From positions 1-41,617 of the forward strand of contig NZ_CANLRP010000065.1 in the NCBI RefSeq assembly GCF_947493425.1: DNA of 41,617 nucleotides, written 5' to 3'. The notes beneath the pieces are model-generated. The model saw only the letters and a list, made by a program, of their open reading frames with translations. It had not been told where the DNA came from and made no database searches. This document shows, piece by piece, positions 26,501-35,542 of the stretch; positions within the stretch are counted from its first letter, which is position 1; the number at the start of each line of letters is the position of its first letter. This stretch comes from an uncultured Microscilla sp. Its GTDB lineage: Bacteria; Bacteroidota; Bacteroidia; Cytophagales; Microscillaceae. Position numbers and translations under genes: made by a program.

Positions 26501-27115
26501 CAAGTAAGGGTAGATAGAGACCTTACTACTCGTGTATTGGTAAATTTGCTCACCAATGCCATTAAGCATGCCCCGCTTAACTCAAGCATTATGATAGAAG
26601 TCAATCAAGCGACAGACCACCAGGTAAAAATAAGTATTACCGATGAGGGTGAAGGAGTGCCCCCTGAGCTGCAGCAAACCATATTTGATAAGTTCTTTAG
26701 CTTGTCCAACCACCACATATCTAACATTAAGTCTACCGGGTTGGGGCTTGCCTTTTGCAAACTTGCCCTGGAAACCCAACAACAAACTATAGGAGTTACT
26801 AACCATCCGTCTAAAGGTGCTCAGTTTTGGTTTACCCTCTCGTTGGTAGATAAGGTAGTGCTTACCGACCAATTGTTAACAGAACAAACCCAGCAAAAAC
26901 TCTTACTATCTGCAGCCGACAAACAGTGTTTGCAACCTTTTGTGAGTGACCTCCAAGCCATTGAAATATGCGAAATAGGGCGATTAAAAAAATTGGCAGA
27001 TGGTATTCCGCACGAAGGTAGTCCTCAAATACAACAATGGAAAGATTTATTGCTAGAGGCCACTTTTAGTATGAACCAATACTTGTTTGACGAGTTGGTA
27101 AGTATGATAGATTGA
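23525..27115 (+). CDS. Two-propeller Y_Y_Y sensor histidine kinase
   Basis: A 1196-residue membrane sensor. A signal peptide (to about residue 20) is followed by 14 blade-like repeats of the form LWxGTxxGLNxFD (from GLLWFGTTDGLNKFDG to GAILMGGVNGFNLFYP), enough for two seven-bladed propellers in the periplasm. A Y_Y_Y domain (about residues 740-815) leads to one membrane helix (about 824-846). A coiled coil rich in AEELQTQTEEIK precedes the HisKA domain with H910 (IVHDLKNPLN), then the ATPase motifs LLTNAIKHAP, DEGEGVP and TGLGLAFCK. About 75 residues of unassigned sequence close the protein. Unlike hybrid two-component regulators of gut Bacteroides, it has no receiver or AraC domain, so the output partner is elsewhere. 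The signal may be a glycan or another extracellular ligand; this is inference. Confidence 0.9.
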   Translation: MKNLCRVWMMIIGSCAFLQAQSCLQGIKFSNLTSRQGLSQNSVTCVLQDTKGLLWFGTTDGLNKFDGYRFTKYTSEPGNSQTLISNYVSCLYQDRASHLWVGMYGGGVNRMDPVTGQVTASYHYYKNKPGSLTSNKVKGLYEDKEGLIWVATYGGGVGFIDPATQKFTRVRYRKVGIDTATNFTFCIINEQDKGLWVGSNTGILYLDLHTKQFTRFYHINHPGFRQRTAKAAKTGVNQIVRDKKQPHILWLCTHNSGLVKFNTHTQQVEEWLMHDPNNPLSVNSNSVWSFYQDSAGNSWVGSRKGFHWLNPKTQNFARFLHDAQNKQSIGGNDIQQIFEDKAGTIWLCTYDGGISSFNPHLNNFDHYTALGDKNSRWVKALCEDAQGNIYAGLGKGPNAMAIVNRKKHHIKLLKHEPTDATTIASDIVTKLLPDVNGKGIWVGTIGQGLDYYDIESGKFIHYGYEPLDTTALRSPHIGALYQDKAQPDILWVGTLGMGMYRFKIQSRRSKAYMKKLRYNGTNLSHNTILDIVKDYKGNLWLATREGLNCFDPKKEIFTSYFYSFKNPKSLSNNYVSSLYVDTQDVLWVGTHQGLNRLDLRTFYKDGKAFFDRYTTQSGLPNEVIHQIIEDNQKRLWVSTNQGLSCLNPETNQWKNYDVSNGLQSNEFLTKSGIKTREGAILMGGVNGFNLFYPDKVVHNTYKPKVLITDFQIFNQPVPVTKEGILTRPIWATDTIELSYKDKVISFEFAALNYILPEKNTYHIKLENFDADWRNLGTKRFETYTNLAPGTYVLKVKAANNDGVLSDKETRLVVKVRPPFWQTTTFYVLMVVLLIALVLGIVRWRTHNLKKQKKVLEHKVTERTKEIKMQAEELQTQTEEIKAQAEELRKINEQLLELDEFKQGVTGMIVHDLKNPLNTLMAYAKSPEIKQSARQMHHMVLNILDVQKMESAELIPHWDAVQLYEMVEEAIEQIQVLSLQKNLYIQRFHDIDYQVRVDRDLTTRVLVNLLTNAIKHAPLNSSIMIEVNQATDHQVKISITDEGEGVPPELQQTIFDKFFSLSNHHISNIKSTGLGLAFCKLALETQQQTIGVTNHPSKGAQFWFTLSLVDKVVLTDQLLTEQTQQKLLLSAADKQCLQPFVSDLQAIEICEIGRLKKLADGIPHEGSPQIQQWKDLLLEATFSMNQYLFDELVSMID

Positions 27116-27200
27116 ATAATTGTAGAGCCGATGTTATAATTTATTCAGAGAGTTTATATCTTGCTTTTTATTATAAATATAGCATTTAATAATACAAGCA

Positions 27201-27785
27201 ATGTTTGCATACATTTCAGGAAAACTCGCCCATAAAGAACCCACCTTTGCCGTGATAGATGTGCACGGAGTAGGCTATCAGATCAACATATCGCTCAATA
27301 CCTATACAGCCTTGCCCATAAGTGGCGATTGCAAACTACATACTTGGTTGCAAGTGCGTGAAGATGCCCAAAACCTGTATGGGTTTACCGAGTTAGCCGA
27401 AAAAAAACTGTTTTTATTGCTCATTAGTGTGTCAGGCATTGGTGCCAATACCGCCTTGGTCATGCTCTCGTCTATGTCGGTGAGTGAAATACAAACTGCC
27501 ATTGCGTCTGAAGATGTAAAGGCAATTAAAAGTATCAAAGGCATAGGGCTCAAAACTGCCCAACGCGTAATACTAGAGCTCAAAGACAAAGTTCAAAAAG
27601 AAGTAGGCAGTATAGCCGTTACTCCTGCTACCCAGCAGTCTGCCGTGAAAGACGAAGCAGTTATGGCGCTCATCACTTTGGGCTATGCCAAAAACGTAGC
27701 GGAGAAAAATGTGGCAAAAATTTTTAAGACAAAAGGCAATGATGTAAAAGTAGAAGATGTGATTAAAGAGGCGCTTAAGATGTAG
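27201..27785 (+). CDS. ruvA: Holliday junction branch migration protein RuvA
   Basis: A 194-residue RuvA, the tetrameric protein that binds Holliday junctions and loads the RuvB motor. The N-terminal OB domain starts MFAYISGKLAHKEPTFAVIDVHGVGYQI. Two helix-hairpin-helix motifs follow, LISVSGIGANTALVMLSSM (about 77-95) and IKSIKGIGLKTAQRVILELK (about 112-131). After a loose linker, the C-terminal domain that contacts RuvB ends VEDVIKEALKM. Length is normal. It lies 85 bases after the kinase gene and before sprA. Confidence 0.95.
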   Translation: MFAYISGKLAHKEPTFAVIDVHGVGYQINISLNTYTALPISGDCKLHTWLQVREDAQNLYGFTELAEKKLFLLLISVSGIGANTALVMLSSMSVSEIQTAIASEDVKAIKSIKGIGLKTAQRVILELKDKVQKEVGSIAVTPATQQSAVKDEAVMALITLGYAKNVAEKNVAKIFKTKGNDVKVEDVIKEALKM

Positions 27786-27899
27786 AAAGTAGGCAATGCC
27801 TGCTCTATAGGCAATACTGACACTTCGTAACTTTAGGCATATACTGAGAGTAAGTAAAGCGGAAAAAATAAGATGTGCCAATAAAACAAAATATTTGTT

Positions 27900-27966
27900 G
27901 AGTGGGCGAGTCAAAAAACCTTTGCATAGCCAAAGCTATGAAACTGTTTTTTGAGGAAGTCCACTC
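27900..27966. repeat. 67-nt fold-back structure
   Basis: Three nested pairings around a CAAA loop: GAGTGG/CCACTC (27900-27905, 27961-27966), CAAAAAAC/GTTTTTTG (27912-27919, 27946-27953) and CATAGC/GCTATG (27925-27930, 27935-27940). Both arms have the same length. It lies in the 486-base ruvA-sprA spacer, which holds no supportable gene. Confidence 0.55.
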
Positions 27967-28204
27967 GGCAAAGATACCGTTTTATGGCTCAGATTATTTT
28001 TGTAGGTTTACTAAAACTTTATCTTCCGAAAAAATTACCCGAAAAACTCTGCAAATTTCTCCATTTTTATATTGGGCATCCAGTATAAAAGCCGTAGGCT
28101 TGCCAAAAGGTCAGGCAATGGTCTGTATATGCAAGAAAAAACTAACTAACAAACATTGGAGTTGGTAGATGTTTGGGGAGAGCAATTGGCTAGGTTCTGA
28201 AAAG

Positions 28205-28246
28205 AACTACCAACTCCCGACTATGGACTATCAACTATAAACTATT
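28205..28246. repeat. Degenerate 7-nt tandem repeat (RACTATN type), 6 units
   Basis: AACTACC, AACTCCC, GACTATG, GACTATC, AACTATA and AACTATT follow without interruption, ending 25 bases before the sprA start. Confidence 0.6.
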
Positions 28247-28271
28247 TATAACATTTAAAAAAACAAGCGCC

Positions 28272-31200
28272 TTGTTGTCGTTGAAATATATTATACCCGT
28301 TGGATTATCCGCCTGGTTTATTACCTGGTGGGGACAAGGATTACAACATACCTCTCACCAATACAAAGTCAAACACCCTGCTGGAAAGTATGCATCTATA
28401 CCCGACAGTGTGTGGCAGCAAATGAAAGTTGCCTACCAGAGGTCGCGTAGTGATACTGACAGTACTAAAACTAAAAAGCCTGTACAATACAATAGGTTTA
28501 AACCACCCGTATTTGTGCCCAAAGATCGCTACGGTGATCCTATTATTAGCAATGGCCACAAGTCAAGGTTGATTTATGGAGCACCCTCTAACCTAAAAAC
28601 TACGATTAAGTTGTTGCCCGATAGTGCCGGAAACCGTTTTGTAGTAGACGAAAACCTGGGTAAAACCTCTTACCGCCCACCTACAGTGCTTACTACCGAT
28701 GAGATAAGCAGAATTCAGGAAGACCGAGAGCGCCAAAAGTACTGGAAAGATGTAGCCTTTGGCGAAAAAAACAGCAGTACGCTGGGCAGTAAAAAAAATC
28801 AAGTATTGATTCCTCCCATTAAAACCCCACTTGGGTTGATCAAATTTACCACTACTGGTTTTTTGAATCTTGATTTTGGAGTACGTTCGCAAAGGGTAAG
28901 AAACCCAACGTTGCCCATACGCCAACAGCGTAATACTAACTTTAATTTTGACCCTCACCTTAACATTAGCCTGACCGGACAGGTGGGTGACCGTTTGAAA
29001 ATATCATTGACCCAAGACACCAAGTCCAGTTTTCAGTTTCAAAACAACTTCAAGGTAGAGTACACCCCACAAGAAGAAGATATTATTCAAAAACTTGACT
29101 TTGGTAACGTAAGCTTTCCGCTTCAAAGTACCTTGATTCCAGGTGCCCAAAACTTGTTTGGTCTTACTACAACTCTTCGCTTTGGTAAATTGTTTGTGCG
29201 AGGGGTATATTCTAACCAAAGAGCTCAGGCAGATCAGATCGTTTTGCAAGGAGGAGCCCAGCGCCGTAACTTTGAAATACGTGCTGATAAATACGAAGAA
29301 AACCGCCATTTTTTCCTATCACATTTTTTCAGAAACCAATACGAAACCTGGCTGAGTGGTTTGCCAGTGATTACCTCTGGGCTAAATATTACCAGGGTAG
29401 AGGTATACGTAACCAACCGTACCAACAATACCCAAACTTTGCGAAATATTGTAGGTTTAATTGACCTTGGCGAAAACAGCCGGATTAAAAACACCTCAGT
29501 AGTAAACCCTGTGGGTACTAACCCGGCAGCTAACAACGGCGCCAATGATTTGTTTGGTAAAGTAAGTTCTATTACTAATGCTGATGCTGCCACCCAACAG
29601 TTAGAAACTACCTTAGGTTTTAAGAGCAACGAAGACTTTGTATTGTTGCGTGGTTCACGTAAGCTCAGCGACAACGAATATACTATGCACCCGCAGCTGG
29701 GCTATGTGAGCTTGAATGCTCCCCTGAAGAACGATGAAATTCTTGCGGTGTCGTTTGAGTATACTTACAATGGGCAAAGCTACAAGGTAGGGGAACTAAG
29801 CGAAGACTATCAGGACAGGGGTGATGATGAGGTGATTTACCTTAAAATGTTGCGTCCTTCGTCTATTCAGGTAGATTTGCCTACCTGGGACTTGATGATG
29901 AAAAATATTTATTCTTTAGATGCCACCCAAATAGCCCAGGAAAACTTTCAGTTACGCATTATCTATAAAGATGACCTTACAGGCATAGACAACCCAAGCT
30001 TGCAGGAAGGGATTCGTACAAAAGATATTCCTTTGCTACAGGTCATGAATCTTGATAATCTGAACCAGCAAAATGACCCGCAAAAAGATGGAAACTTTGA
30101 CTATGTCAGCGGCATTACCATTGATCCTGAAAAGGGAAAAATAATTTTTCCGGTGTTGGAGCCTTTCGGTAGTAGTAACCTGGTACGGGGCCCACGTGCC
30201 AATGGGTTTAATCCCAATGGTTGGTTTGATCCAGTCACTGAGATAGGCTTGGTAAACAAATATGTGTTTGATGAGTTGTACCGGACTACGCAGGCAGATG
30301 CACTACAGGCAGCCAATAAAAACAAGTTTTTCCTGACGGGAGGGTTTGAGGCAAGTTCGTCGAGCGATGTAACTTTGCCCGGTATCAACATTGCCGAAGG
30401 GTCGGTAAGGGTAACGGCTGGAAACACGCCTTTGACCGAGGGTACCGACTATACTGTAGACTATGCCAGTGGGCGGGTAACTATTATCAACGAAGCAATT
30501 TTGAATTCAGGCAAGGAGATTAAGATTGATTATGAAAAGGCTGATTTGTTTAACTTTCAAACCCGTCGTTTATTTGGAACCCGACTAGACTACCACATCA
30601 ACAAAGATTTTATCATTGGAGCCACGGTGCTCAACCTAAGAGAGCGCCCGGTGATTACCCGAACCAACATTGGTGAAGAGCCCATTAACAACACTATTTG
30701 GGGGTTTGACATTAACTATAAGTCAGATTCACGCTTTTTGACTCGTTTGGTAGATAAAATTCCACTCATTCAGACTAAAGAAAAATCTACTATAGATTTT
30801 AACGCAGAGTTTGCCCAGCTTCGTCCGGGAGCTTCGCCTATCAGTGGGCAAAAGTCCTATATAGATGATTTTGAAGGAACCCGTACTGCTTTTAACCTGG
30901 TGCGTAGCGCACATACCAGCTGGAAACTGGGTTCTACTCCTCAACTGATTCCACAGGGTACCGCTGCCAACCGTTTGGAATATACTTACCGTCGGGCAAA
31001 AATGGCTTGGTACAACATAGATGGTAGTGTGTTTTATAATAGTGTAAACAGTGGCAACAAACCCGACAATATTAGTGAAGAAGACATGGATAACCACTTT
31101 GTGCGGGCCATTACTCCACAAGAGATATTCAGAGGACAAGACAATCTGGTAGTAAACACCAACGAAGTGATTTTTGATGTCGCTTACTTTCCGTCAGAGC

Positions 31201-34200
31201 GCGGACCTTATAACTATAATCCTGACCTGGATGCCAATGGTTTGCTGAAAAACCCTGCCAGTAGCTTTGGTGCCATTACCCACGCCATTAAAACCGATAT
31301 TGACTTTGACAATGCCAACGTAGAGTACCTGGAGTTTTGGATGATGAGCCCTTATATTGATGGAGCCAAGGGTGTGGTACGCGACGGAAGGGTAAATCAA
31401 AACTTTACCGGATCGGGTGAATTATACATTAACTTAGGGAGTGTGTCGGAAGATGTTATGAAAGATGGCAGACACGCTTTTGAAAATGGCTTGGCAGTAG
31501 AGGGTACCAGCAGTGCCAACTCTGACGAAACAGCCTGGGGGTTTGTAACCAAGCAACAGTTTTTGACCAATGCCTTTGACAATGCTGCCCGTGGACAGCA
31601 AGACATTGGGTTGGATGGTCTGAAGAGTGTAGGAGGAAACCAAGAGCAGGAATTTTTCCAATCATATATTAACACAATGAGAGGTATTGTAACCAACCCT
31701 GATGCGTTTCAAGTCTTAGACAATGACCCCTCAGCAGATGATTTTAGACACTACCTAAGCCCCGACTACAATGGAGTAGATGCTAAAGTGCTTGAGCGTT
31801 ATAAAAATTTCAACGGTTTAGAAAATAACTCTTCTACTGCCACCATTGCTGGTAATATTAGTACCTCGTCTACCAATGATCCTGATAATGAGGATTTGAA
31901 CGAGGATAATACCATTTCTGACCTTGAGGCATATTATCAATACAAAATTTCTATTCGTAAGGAAGACTTGGTAGTGGGTAAAAACTACATTGTAGACAAA
32001 GTAGAGGGGAATGGAGAGAAGTCAACCGGGTCTAGCTGGTACTTATTTCGTATTCCTATCCGTGAGTTCGACAGCAAGGTGGGCAATATTCAAGGCTTTA
32101 AATCTATTCGCTTTTTGCGAATGTTTATGACTAAGTTTCAAAACCCGGTCGTGTTGCGTTTTGCCCGTTATCAGTTGGTGGCCAATCAATGGAGACGTTA
32201 CCTTGAAGATTTGTCAGACAAAACTCTGGGGCAACCTATAGAGCCTTATGATGCTAATTTTACAGTAGCCACTATCAACATAGAAGAAAACAGCCAGGCA
32301 AGTGCCAATGTTACCCCTTATGTATTGCCTCCAGGAGTTATTCGTGATCAGGACAGGACTACTCAAAACAATCGTTTGTTTAATGAGCAATCGTTGTTGA
32401 TGAGTGTAGAAGGGTTGAAGAACAAAGATGCCAGGGCAGTGTTTAAAAATGTAAATATGGATTTTATCAACTACAAAAGAGTCCGTATGTTTATTCACGC
32501 CGAAGCCCCCGAAGGTACTACTACCCGATCTGGTCAGGTGACCGCATTTATTCGTTTGGGTACTGACTTTACCGAAAACTATTACGAGATTGAGGTGCCT
32601 CTAAAACTGACTCCTTTGGGTACTGATGCTTCATTGGTCGATACTATTTGGCCTGCTTTGAACAATATAGATGTACCTTTTGAGGAATTGTACAGAACCA
32701 AGCTAGAGCGCAATCAAAACCTGTCTAATGTGACCATTCCTTATCCCAGGCAATACGATAAATACACTATCTCGGTAGTGGGTAATCCGGATATGAGCGC
32801 CATACAAACTGTCATGATGGGGGTACGTAATCCTGACCAGGGAGTGACTGATGACAAACAAGCCAAAAGTGTGACTGTCTGGATGAACGAACTACGGGTA
32901 GCAGAGTTTGACCAAACGGCGGGTTGGGCAGCATTGGCGAGGCTTCAGATGAAACTCGCCGATTTTGCTCAAATCACCGCATCGGGCAAATATTCTACTT
33001 TTGGTTTTGGTAACATCAATCAAAAAATATCGGAGAGAGCACGAGAGCGTACTTTTGAGTATGACATTTCGGCAAATGTAGCACTTGACAAATTTATTCC
33101 TGAAAAAGTAGGGCTTAAAATCCCTATGTTTGTGAGCTATGAACGGAGCAATATCTCGCCCCAGTTTAATCCGCTGGATCCTGATGTGCCCCTGTCGGCA
33201 TATTTGCAGAGTTTGCCCAGCGACGATGCCCGAAAAGATTATCGAAAACTGGTAGAAGACAATACCGAACGCAAGAGTATTAACTTTACGAATGTACGCA
33301 AGGTAAAAACGAACCCAAAAGCCAAAAACAATTTTTGGGACATAGAAAACCTATCGGCAACCTGGGCAGTAAGTGAAGAAACCCGTAGTAATATCAATAT
33401 TCAATCGTATTTGATTCAAAATCAAAAATGGTCGTTGGCATATAATTTCCAAAACAAAGCGAAGCCTTGGGAACCTTTCAAAAAAGTGAGGGCTTTTAAA
33501 TCTCCCTGGCTTGCCTTGATCCGTGATTTTAACCTCAACTTTTTACCTACAAGCATTACCATAAGGGGAGACCTGGACAGAAGCTTTAGGCGTACCCAAT
33601 TGCGCAACTCAGACCTGACTATTCAAGGCATTGACCCTACTTTTGAAAAACTGTTTACTTTCAATCGTTTGTACAATGTGAGTTGGAACTTGAGTCGTAA
33701 TTTGTTGTTGAACTACAATGCTACCGCCAATGCATTGATTGATGAGCCCTTTGGCGATTTAGATACTGATGAGAAACGCGACTCGGTGTTGAACAATATT
33801 CAGCGTTTGGGGCGGATGAAAAACTTTACCCAAACCATTAGTGCCAACTATAAATTACCTTTAGACAAAATTCCGCTGACTGCCTGGATTACTGCCACGG
33901 CAAACTATAGTGCAGGGTATAACTGGACAGCGGGCTCGTTGCGGGTGGTAGACTCTTTGGGTAATACTATCCGAAACACCAGACAAAGAGGGTTAAATAC
34001 CAACTTTAATTTTAGAAACCTTTACCGAAAAGTAAAGTTACTGAAAAGGGTAGATGGACCCGCAAGACGTACCAAAAAGCCTAAAAACTACGCCAGTTTG
34101 CCGCCAGCCCAAAAGAAAAGAGTAGACAGTATTGCCCGTGCTGAGTCACGCTTGAATGTGCTCAGGGCATTTATGCGTCCTTTGTTATCTTTGCGTACGG

Positions 34201-35534
34201 TGAGCGTAAAGTATACCTTGCAGGAAGAAACCCAAGTAGCGGGTTTTATGCCTAACCCTAGCTTTTTTGGGCTCGACAGTAGCTTTGCGGCTCCAGGTTG
34301 GGACTTTATCTTAGGTGGGCAAAGCTCAGAGATTAAAGCTACCTCAGTAGAAAATAATTGGCTTGCCACTGGTAATTCGCTGAATACCCCGTTTTCGCAA
34401 CGTTTGCAGGAAAACCTCAGTATCAGGGCATTAATAGAGCCTTTCAACGGGTTAAAGATTCAGCTGGAAGCCCGTAAAACCCGTTCGGCAGGCTACCAGG
34501 AACTATTCCGAAATGTAGGCGATCCTGATAACCCCGTGTTTGAAAGTCAAACCCCTGTATTGCAAGGAAGCTATCGTATTTCATACCTTTCGTTTCATAC
34601 TGCTTTTAGCGCTGATAATGGTGACAATGAATCGGCTATTTTTCAGTCTTTTACCAATCACAGGGCTATTATTCAGGATCGTTTGCGGCGTTTGAACAGC
34701 AGTGGGGGAGGAGAGTACACCCAAAACTCGCAAGATGTATTGATTCCAGCATTTTTATCAGCCTATTCGGGCACATCACCCAACGATATTAATTTGTCAG
34801 CTTTTCCGGCAATTCCGTTGCCCAACTGGCAAGTGACTTATTCGGGGCTTTCTAAAATAGAACCTTTTAAATCATTGTTGTCAAGTTTTACCTTGCGTCA
34901 TAGCTATAGCTCTTCTTATAATGTAAACTCTTATACCAGTTCGTTGAATTACGGCAGTCAGTTTTTAGATATTCGAAACAGTGTATCTGACTATATTATA
35001 CCAACCGAGGTGAACGAAAATGGAGAGTATGTACCTGTATTTGTGATTCAATCGGTGACCTTACAAGAAAAGTTTGCTCCGGTAATAGGTGTAAATGTTC
35101 GTACTAATGGCAACTTAAGCGTGCGGGTAGACTACAACCGTAACCGATCGCTTACCTTGAACATGAACAACCGTCAGGTAACCGAAATCAACAACAAAGA
35201 TTTTGTGGTAGGGATTGGTTATAATAAGAAAGGGTTACGCTTGCCGTTCAAGTCGGGAGGGGAGTTTATTGTACTTAAAAATGACCTGAACCTAAGACTT
35301 GATTTTACCATTCGCGATACCAAAACAGTACAGCGTAAACTAGACGATGTTCAAACCATTACGGGAGGAAACATCAACTTTCAGTTAAAGCCAGTGATTA
35401 GCTATATGGTCAACTCAAAGCTAAACTTTCAGTTTTACTTCGAACGCAATATCAACACTCCACGAATTTCGAGTTCGTTCCCACGCAGTACTACCAATGT
35501 GGGTTTTCAGTTGAGGTATAACCTGGCGCAGTAG
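28272..35534 (+). CDS. sprA: SprA/Sov, outer-membrane channel of the type IX secretion system
   Basis: A 2420-residue protein, the usual size of SprA, the very large beta-barrel through which type IX substrates leave the cell; in gliders it is also needed for motility adhesin secretion. The N-terminus has a hydrophobic export signal (KYIIPVGLSAWFITWWGQ). The protein then contains long stretches of alternating, aromatic-rich beta strands, SprA hallmarks such as FDPHLNISLTGQVGDRLKISLTQDT near residue 240, and a C-terminal strand ending FQLRYNLAQ. No ATG lies in frame at the front: the candidates are TTG at 28272, 28275 and 28281, so a TTG start is likely. ruvA precedes it, a pairing I recall from other Bacteroidetes. 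A strong terminator lies about 90 bases after the stop. Confidence 0.95.
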   Translation: MLSLKYIIPVGLSAWFITWWGQGLQHTSHQYKVKHPAGKYASIPDSVWQQMKVAYQRSRSDTDSTKTKKPVQYNRFKPPVFVPKDRYGDPIISNGHKSRLIYGAPSNLKTTIKLLPDSAGNRFVVDENLGKTSYRPPTVLTTDEISRIQEDRERQKYWKDVAFGEKNSSTLGSKKNQVLIPPIKTPLGLIKFTTTGFLNLDFGVRSQRVRNPTLPIRQQRNTNFNFDPHLNISLTGQVGDRLKISLTQDTKSSFQFQNNFKVEYTPQEEDIIQKLDFGNVSFPLQSTLIPGAQNLFGLTTTLRFGKLFVRGVYSNQRAQADQIVLQGGAQRRNFEIRADKYEENRHFFLSHFFRNQYETWLSGLPVITSGLNITRVEVYVTNRTNNTQTLRNIVGLIDLGENSRIKNTSVVNPVGTNPAANNGANDLFGKVSSITNADAATQQLETTLGFKSNEDFVLLRGSRKLSDNEYTMHPQLGYVSLNAPLKNDEILAVSFEYTYNGQSYKVGELSEDYQDRGDDEVIYLKMLRPSSIQVDLPTWDLMMKNIYSLDATQIAQENFQLRIIYKDDLTGIDNPSLQEGIRTKDIPLLQVMNLDNLNQQNDPQKDGNFDYVSGITIDPEKGKIIFPVLEPFGSSNLVRGPRANGFNPNGWFDPVTEIGLVNKYVFDELYRTTQADALQAANKNKFFLTGGFEASSSSDVTLPGINIAEGSVRVTAGNTPLTEGTDYTVDYASGRVTIINEAILNSGKEIKIDYEKADLFNFQTRRLFGTRLDYHINKDFIIGATVLNLRERPVITRTNIGEEPINNTIWGFDINYKSDSRFLTRLVDKIPLIQTKEKSTIDFNAEFAQLRPGASPISGQKSYIDDFEGTRTAFNLVRSAHTSWKLGSTPQLIPQGTAANRLEYTYRRAKMAWYNIDGSVFYNSVNSGNKPDNISEEDMDNHFVRAITPQEIFRGQDNLVVNTNEVIFDVAYFPSERGPYNYNPDLDANGLLKNPASSFGAITHAIKTDIDFDNANVEYLEFWMMSPYIDGAKGVVRDGRVNQNFTGSGELYINLGSVSEDVMKDGRHAFENGLAVEGTSSANSDETAWGFVTKQQFLTNAFDNAARGQQDIGLDGLKSVGGNQEQEFFQSYINTMRGIVTNPDAFQVLDNDPSADDFRHYLSPDYNGVDAKVLERYKNFNGLENNSSTATIAGNISTSSTNDPDNEDLNEDNTISDLEAYYQYKISIRKEDLVVGKNYIVDKVEGNGEKSTGSSWYLFRIPIREFDSKVGNIQGFKSIRFLRMFMTKFQNPVVLRFARYQLVANQWRRYLEDLSDKTLGQPIEPYDANFTVATINIEENSQASANVTPYVLPPGVIRDQDRTTQNNRLFNEQSLLMSVEGLKNKDARAVFKNVNMDFINYKRVRMFIHAEAPEGTTTRSGQVTAFIRLGTDFTENYYEIEVPLKLTPLGTDASLVDTIWPALNNIDVPFEELYRTKLERNQNLSNVTIPYPRQYDKYTISVVGNPDMSAIQTVMMGVRNPDQGVTDDKQAKSVTVWMNELRVAEFDQTAGWAALARLQMKLADFAQITASGKYSTFGFGNINQKISERARERTFEYDISANVALDKFIPEKVGLKIPMFVSYERSNISPQFNPLDPDVPLSAYLQSLPSDDARKDYRKLVEDNTERKSINFTNVRKVKTNPKAKNNFWDIENLSATWAVSEETRSNINIQSYLIQNQKWSLAYNFQNKAKPWEPFKKVRAFKSPWLALIRDFNLNFLPTSITIRGDLDRSFRRTQLRNSDLTIQGIDPTFEKLFTFNRLYNVSWNLSRNLLLNYNATANALIDEPFGDLDTDEKRDSVLNNIQRLGRMKNFTQTISANYKLPLDKIPLTAWITATANYSAGYNWTAGSLRVVDSLGNTIRNTRQRGLNTNFNFRNLYRKVKLLKRVDGPARRTKKPKNYASLPPAQKKRVDSIARAESRLNVLRAFMRPLLSLRTVSVKYTLQEETQVAGFMPNPSFFGLDSSFAAPGWDFILGGQSSEIKATSVENNWLATGNSLNTPFSQRLQENLSIRALIEPFNGLKIQLEARKTRSAGYQELFRNVGDPDNPVFESQTPVLQGSYRISYLSFHTAFSADNGDNESAIFQSFTNHRAIIQDRLRRLNSSGGGEYTQNSQDVLIPAFLSAYSGTSPNDINLSAFPAIPLPNWQVTYSGLSKIEPFKSLLSSFTLRHSYSSSYNVNSYTSSLNYGSQFLDIRNSVSDYIIPTEVNENGEYVPVFVIQSVTLQEKFAPVIGVNVRTNGNLSVRVDYNRNRSLTLNMNNRQVTEINNKDFVVGIGYNKKGLRLPFKSGGEFIVLKNDLNLRLDFTIRDTKTVQRKLDDVQTITGGNINFQLKPVISYMVNSKLNFQFYFERNINTPRISSSFPRSTTNVGFQLRYNLAQ

Positions 35535-35542
35535 CGTTTATA

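Noticed and set aside
27902..28168. 88-codon frame between ruvA and sprA
   Set aside because: It begins inside the fold-back and its composition is not protein-like; the region looks noncoding.
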